NCBI GenBank assembly: GCA_964588535.1
Contig: CAZPQA010000102.1
Span: 1 to 9,737 of the forward strand
Direction of reading: 5' to 3'
DNA from: NaphS2 sp964588535
Lineage (GTDB): Bacteria > Desulfobacterota > DSM-4660 > Desulfatiglandales > Desulfatiglandaceae
Length of the DNA stretch: 9,737 nucleotides
Numbering within the stretch: position 1 is the stretch's first letter; each line of letters opens with the position of its first letter. Shown here in pieces: positions 6,029-9,737 of this stretch. A model generated the notes under the pieces. It saw nothing but the letters and a program-made list of their open reading frames with translations, had not been told where the DNA came from and searched no databases. The translations under genes were made by a program, and so were the position numbers.

Positions 6029-7656
6029 ATGAGCCATGACCGTGTTCAGTATCCGCTGGGTTTGGAATCTTTGCGAAAAGTCCTTCCCCATGGTCCCGGT
6101 GTATACCTTTTCATAGGTCCCCAAAACAGGGTCATTTATGTGGGAAAGGCAAAGAATCTTTCAAAGCGGGTACTTTCCTATTTTCGATCTTCAAACCATG
6201 CTCCGACCAAAACCGCCCGAATGATGAAAATGGCGCAACGCCTTGAATTCATTCTCACCCTGACCGAAAAAGAAGCCTTCATCCTTGAAAACGATCTGAT
6301 TAAAAAATTCAAACCGCGATACAACATCATCCTTCGGGATGACAAACAATACCCCTGCCTCAGACTCAACATTCGTGAACCCTATCCCCGGCTCGGCATC
6401 GTGAGGAAGATTAAGAAGGACGGGGCACTCTATTTCGGGCCGTTTTCCTCAGCCAATGCGGTCCGCAGCACCACCCGGGTGATTTCCAGGGTTTTCAAGC
6501 TCAGGAAGTGCAAGGGCCAGAAACTGAAACACCGGGAGAGACCCTGTATCAACTTCCAGATGGACCGCTGCCTGGCCCCCTGCGCGCGGACCGTGTCCAG
6601 GAAAGCCTATGGAGAAATGGTGAAGCAGGTGCGTCTTTTCCTGGAAGGCCGTAACACGGAACTTGTGGGAGCCCTGAAGAAAGATATGGCGGAAGCTGCT
6701 GCCCGACTCGATTTTGAAAAGGCTGCCGAAATCAGGGACCGGGTTCGCGCCATTGGGAAAACCGTTGAACGGCAGCATGTGGTCTCCCGCCGCATGGCGG
6801 ATCAGGATATCATCGGCATTGCTCAAGCCGACTCCGCCAAAGTAGCGAATGCTACGGCGGCCGGGAAGGGGGAAGTGCGTCAGTTGGCCGTGATGTTTGT
6901 GCGGCGGGGGCATCTGTTGGGGAGGCGGCATTTTCTATTTGAAAATTCGAGTGCTGACCTGGCGGAGGTGATGGAAGCATTTTTGAAGCAATACTATTCC
7001 GGGCAGGTGTTTATTCCCGGCACGATTCTGCTTTCCGAGCCTGTTGAGGGAAGTGATTCCCTCAGCGAGTGGATATCGGAGATGGCGGGGAAAAAGGTTG
7101 TGATCCATTGTCCCCAACGGGGCGAAAAGAAAAAACTGGTTCAGATAGNNNNNNNNNNNNNNNNNNNNNNNNNNNNNNNNNNNNNNNNNNNNNNNNNNNN
7201 NNNNNNNNNNNNNNNNNNNNNNNNNNNNNNNNNNNNNNNNNNNNNNNNGCCAAACCGGATGAGTTCCTGGGAGAGAGGCATGACAAGATCTATATTCCCG
7301 GCAGAAAAAACCCCATTCGACTGGGACCCGATCATCCCGTACTGTTTTTGATGATGCGGATCCGGGATGAAGCGCACCGTAGGGCTGTTACCTATCATCG
7401 AAAACTGAGATCCAAGAGCCTGACCCGAAGTGTTCTGGACGGCATCCCCGGCGTGGGAAAACAGCGGAAGAAATCTCTTCTTAAGCACTTCAAAGGAATC
7501 GATAGAATCGCCAAAGCAGAAGTTAAAGAATTGTGCGCTGTGCCCGGCATTAACCGGAATCTGGCTCTCAAGATTACGGATAGGTTGTCAAGCGGTCGTG
7601 CGAAGGAAAAGGGCGACCAGGCCCAGGTAGATGAAAAGGCTCAGGATGTCATTTGA
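6029..7656 (+). CDS. uvrC: Excinuclease ABC subunit C, interrupted by an assembly gap
   Basis: UvrC makes the two DNA cuts of nucleotide excision repair after UvrA and UvrB find damage. The first 373 residues are visible before the gap: the GIY-YIG nuclease domain (GVYLFIG at 24-30, YVGKAKNLSKR at 37-47, E82 as probable catalytic glutamate), four cysteines C161, C173, C181, C185 spaced like the 4Fe-4S ligands of E. coli UvrC, and the UVR domain that contacts UvrB (about 214-242). After the gap, 135 residues run from 7249 to 7653: the end of the RNase H-like nuclease domain, with its active-site histidine in DEAHRRA, and the tandem helix-hairpin-helix DNA-binding domain (GIPGVGK, AVPGINR). The other catalytic aspartates lie in the missing part. 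The two sides are in different frames across the 100 N, an artefact of gap size. The last 22 residues lie antisense within mgtE. Confidence 0.95.
7149..7248. other. Assembly gap of 100 N inside uvrC
   Basis: Exactly 100 N, the customary placeholder for a gap of unknown length. The codon before it is broken after its first base (7148) and the codon after starts at 7249, so an intact gene needs a true gap length of 3n+2, and 100 does not fit. From the usual UvrC length of about 610 residues, I estimate that 110-140 codons are missing. Confidence 0.97.
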
Positions 7657-8955
7657 AGTGGTGACAAAGGGTCCGGCAGCCAGTGCGGGGTCCACATTGA
7701 GACGTTTCAGCGCCAGGGGAACTGCGGCCCCGATCACGCCCGATATGATGATAATGAGAAAGAGTGCCGTGTACACAATCAGCCCCAGCCGGTAGTCTCC
7801 CACCCAGAACCCCACGATCAGGCCCAGGATGCCCCCGCAAATGATGCCGTTGATCAGGGCGACCCGCAATTCCATCCACAGCCGTTTTCCGACGTTAACC
7901 AGTCCGAGATCTCCGGTTGCAAGTCCCCTGACCACAACTGTGGCGGCCTGGGTGCCGGTGTTGCCTCCCATGGCCATGACCACCGGGAAAAAGAATGACA
8001 AGGCGATCATGGCCTTGAGGGAGGCCTCAAACTGATGGATGACCACCGCCGCGAAAACGCCTCCGAAAAGCGCGGCAATCAGCCATGGCAACCTGGCCCG
8101 GGAGATCTTGAGGGTGGATTCCTCGGTGATTTCCTGGGCTATAACGCCTGCCATGAGTGACATGTCTTCATCAACCTCTTCTTCGATAACGTCAATAATG
8201 TCGTCATGGGTGATACGGCCCACCAGGCGGAATTGGTCGTCCACCACCGGTATGTTGACCAGGTCGTATCGTCTCACGATATTGGCCACCTCTTCCTGGT
8301 CTGTGTCTGCTTCCACGGAAATAACATCAGGATTCATGATTTTGCTGATTTTTCGATCTTCAGGCTCAAGCACCAGGTCCTTCAGGGAAATAACCCCTAC
8401 CAGTCTATGGAAATCATCCGTGACCCAGATATAGTAGAGGTTTTCAACCTCTCTTCCCTCTTCCCGAACGGTCTTGATGGCGTCTCCCACGGTGACGTCG
8501 GCTTTTACGGCGACAAACTCCAGGGCCATGAGGCCTCCGGCAGTGTCGTCGGGAAAGGGGAGCAGCTTCTCGAGTTCTTCCGAGATATGGTCATCGACGG
8601 ATTCGATGACTTCCTTGGCCCGTTCCGCCGGCAGGTCGCCGACCAGGTCAGCGGCATCGTCGGAATCCAGCTCCGCCACGATGTCGGAGATGGCTTGGTT
8701 ATCAAGATCTTTCAGGATGCGTTCCTGGACCGGCGGTTCAATTTCAACCAGAACGTCGCCTGCGCCTTCCGGCTCCAGAAGCTGGAAAATGGCAATCCTT
8801 TCGTTGGCGGCCAGGTGTTCGATAAGGTCCGCTACATCTGCCGGTCGCATTTCCGCAATCAGCTTCTTTAGCGCGTCTAGTTTCCCCAGTTCTACCAGGG
8901 TCTTGACTTCGTCAATAAGCCTGGCTTCGATGGATCTGGTTTTGAAAGCCGTCAA
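7588..8955 (-). CDS. mgtE: MgtE-type magnesium channel/transporter
   Basis: A 455-residue protein with the full MgtE layout. The acidic helical N domain covers about 10-140 and two CBS domains cover about 142-262. Together they sense cytoplasmic Mg2+ and close the pore. A connecting helix leads into five membrane segments from about 288 to 453. The selectivity stretch is PVVMAMGGNTGTQ (324-336), and the pore aspartate equivalent to T. thermophilus D432 is D436 (TTSNDIL). The start is TTG at 8955, chosen because AAGGAG lies 6 bases upstream and the N-terminus then has normal family length. The TTG overlaps the TGA of the DHH gene by 4 bases (TTGA), suggesting coupled translation. The 3' end overlaps the convergent uvrC by 69 bases. 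No Mg2+ riboswitch leader is possible here because the upstream DNA is coding. Confidence 0.95.
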   Translation of the reverse strand: MTAFKTRSIEARLIDEVKTLVELGKLDALKKLIAEMRPADVADLIEHLAANERIAIFQLLEPEGAGDVLVEIEPPVQERILKDLDNQAISDIVAELDSDDAADLVGDLPAERAKEVIESVDDHISEELEKLLPFPDDTAGGLMALEFVAVKADVTVGDAIKTVREEGREVENLYYIWVTDDFHRLVGVISLKDLVLEPEDRKISKIMNPDVISVEADTDQEEVANIVRRYDLVNIPVVDDQFRLVGRITHDDIIDVIEEEVDEDMSLMAGVIAQEITEESTLKISRARLPWLIAALFGGVFAAVVIHQFEASLKAMIALSFFFPVVMAMGGNTGTQAATVVVRGLATGDLGLVNVGKRLWMELRVALINGIICGGILGLIVGFWVGDYRLGLIVYTALFLIIIISGVIGAAVPLALKRLNVDPALAAGPFVTTSNDILSLFIYLGLVALFLRTTA

Positions 8956-9737
8956 GATTTACTCCTTCTTGAAGTTCCTTTGTTCGATGGGCCCTTGTTC
9001 GATGGGGGCGTGTGTTTTAAACTTTTCAATTTTTTCAGAATCATTTTGTCCAGATCATTGCGGCTGTCTATTTTGGATTCTATATCCTTGAGCGGTATTT
9101 CTGCCCTGGCAGCAGACCTGTGCCCCCCGGCAGAGCCCCCCCAGGGTTCGAAAAGCTTCTTGGCGGTTTTGCCGGCATTGCCCCTGAAACTGGCATTTCT
9201 GAGAATAAAAATCAGTTTTTTATCATACACACCGGCGACGATGCTCCATTCGGTCTCTGCCAGCTTCATGAAAAAATCAGCAATAATGACCAGCGTATCG
9301 GGATTATCCACCTCCCCCATGTTCACGTAGGCCATATTGTTGACAAACACCAGCCCATCTATGGCGGCACGAAAATCGTCCAGGGTATGACGGCTCAACT
9401 CCGAAGACTCAATCTTCTTGATGGTGTTCATGTTGGCGTACCGATACAGGTATTTGAATGCGTTGACGTCTTTGGACAGTGAATCCCTGACAAAATTATG
9501 GGTGTCGGTTTTAATGCCGTAAAAAAGGGCGGTGGCCAGCCTTGTGGACAGGGCCACTTTCATGCTTTTGAGGTACTCGCACATGATGGTGGCGTTGGCG
9601 CCATAGTTCTCCCTGATGTCCATGAAAGTCGCTCTGGACGCGGGATTGATGGGGTGATGGTCGATAATGATATCAAAGGGATGGTTTTTGAAGGGGGGAT
9701 AATGGCTGGGTTGAGAATCCACCATGGCCCATTTTGT
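8952..9737 (-). CDS. DHH/DHHA1-family phosphoesterase, 5' end missing
   Basis: The last 261 residues of a gene that stays open to the window edge; an ATG at 9725 is inside the domain and unlikely to be the start. Visible are a VDSQ motif (residues 6-9 of the visible part), the DHH motif in IIIDHHP (26-28), a TDT motif in YGIKTDTHNF (77-79), and the DHHA1 glycine-rich substrate loop GGSAGGHRSAARAEIP (200-215). This family uses two Mn2+ ions to hydrolyse short RNAs, pAp or cyclic dinucleotides (NrnA, GdpP and relatives). The N-terminal DxD motif and any extra domains are beyond the edge, so the exact class cannot be set. The C-terminus is a lysine- and serine-rich tail with a repeated PSNKG. 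It overlaps mgtE by 4 bases, implying an operon with it. Confidence 0.88.
   Translation of the reverse strand, partial: TKWAMVDSQPSHYPPFKNHPFDIIIDHHPINPASRATFMDIRENYGANATIMCEYLKSMKVALSTRLATALFYGIKTDTHNFVRDSLSKDVNAFKYLYRYANMNTIKKIESSELSRHTLDDFRAAIDGLVFVNNMAYVNMGEVDNPDTLVIIADFFMKLAETEWSIVAGVYDKKLIFILRNASFRGNAGKTAKKLFEPWGGSAGGHRSAARAEIPLKDIESKIDSRNDLDKMILKKLKSLKHTPPSNKGPSNKGTSRRSKS
8977..9006. repeat. Two-copy 15-base tandem repeat in the DHH gene tail
   Basis: CCTTTGTTCGATGGG (8977-8991) is followed directly by CCCTTGTTCGATGGG (8992-9006), with 14 of 15 bases identical. The unit is in frame and encodes PSNKG twice in the disordered C-terminal tail of the phosphoesterase. It is a likely slippage product. 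Confidence 0.85.

Noticed and set aside
6449..6931. 160-codon minus-strand open frame opposite uvrC
   Set aside because: It is antisense to the conserved cysteine cluster and UVR domain of UvrC and its product has no recognisable feature.
6029..7351. Reading uvrC as a frameshifted pseudogene
   Set aside because: The frame change falls exactly at the 100-N placeholder and both sides are intact family sequence, so the break is an assembly artefact.
8206..8871. 221-codon plus-strand open frame opposite mgtE
   Set aside because: It lies wholly antisense to the conserved N and CBS domains of MgtE and shows no domain or ribosome binding site.

Overview
The window looks like bacterial chromosome, most likely from an anaerobic Desulfobacterota (Desulfobacterales-type sulfate reducer). 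That placement is my inference from the style of the lipoylation genes and the overall protein character, not from a marker gene. The sequence is a draft or metagenome scaffold: a run of exactly 100 N interrupts uvrC. Gene density is high, with 1-4 base overlaps between neighbouring genes, and no phage, transposase, CRISPR or toxin gene is visible.

Left end (1-400, minus strand): a truncated tRNA-Glu(UUC) and a complete tRNA-Lys(UUU) point the same way. Between them lies a long imperfect palindrome of about 140-166 bp that looks like a non-autonomous repeat element. A good sigma70-like promoter sits just upstream of tRNA-Lys.

Left operon (408-5302, minus strand, transcribed right to left): a ChaN-like lipoprotein, histidinol dehydrogenase (hisD), an H-protein (gcvH), a lipoate-protein ligase (lplA) and a radical SAM protein. 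Gaps are -1, 38, 2 and -1 bases, so the genes are probably co-transcribed and partly translationally coupled. The last three form a lipoylation module. The ligase loads an acyl group on the H-protein lysine, and the radical SAM protein resembles the LipS1/LipS2-type lipoyl synthases rather than classical LipA. Why hisD and a haem/iron-type lipoprotein share this operon is unclear.

Right half: a short divergent promoter region (5303-5435) leads into a plus-strand pair, a GNAT acetyltransferase and uvrC (excinuclease subunit C, broken by the assembly gap). uvrC runs tail-to-tail into mgtE (Mg2+ channel, minus strand), and the two coding ends overlap by 69 bases. mgtE overlaps by 4 bases the end of a DHH/DHHA1 phosphoesterase that runs off the right edge.

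Most of the window is housekeeping. The parts worth a second look are the LipS-type lipoylation module with an atypical H-protein, the palindromic element between two tRNA genes, the uvrC/mgtE overlap, and the assembly gap that removes most of the UvrC catalytic centre.
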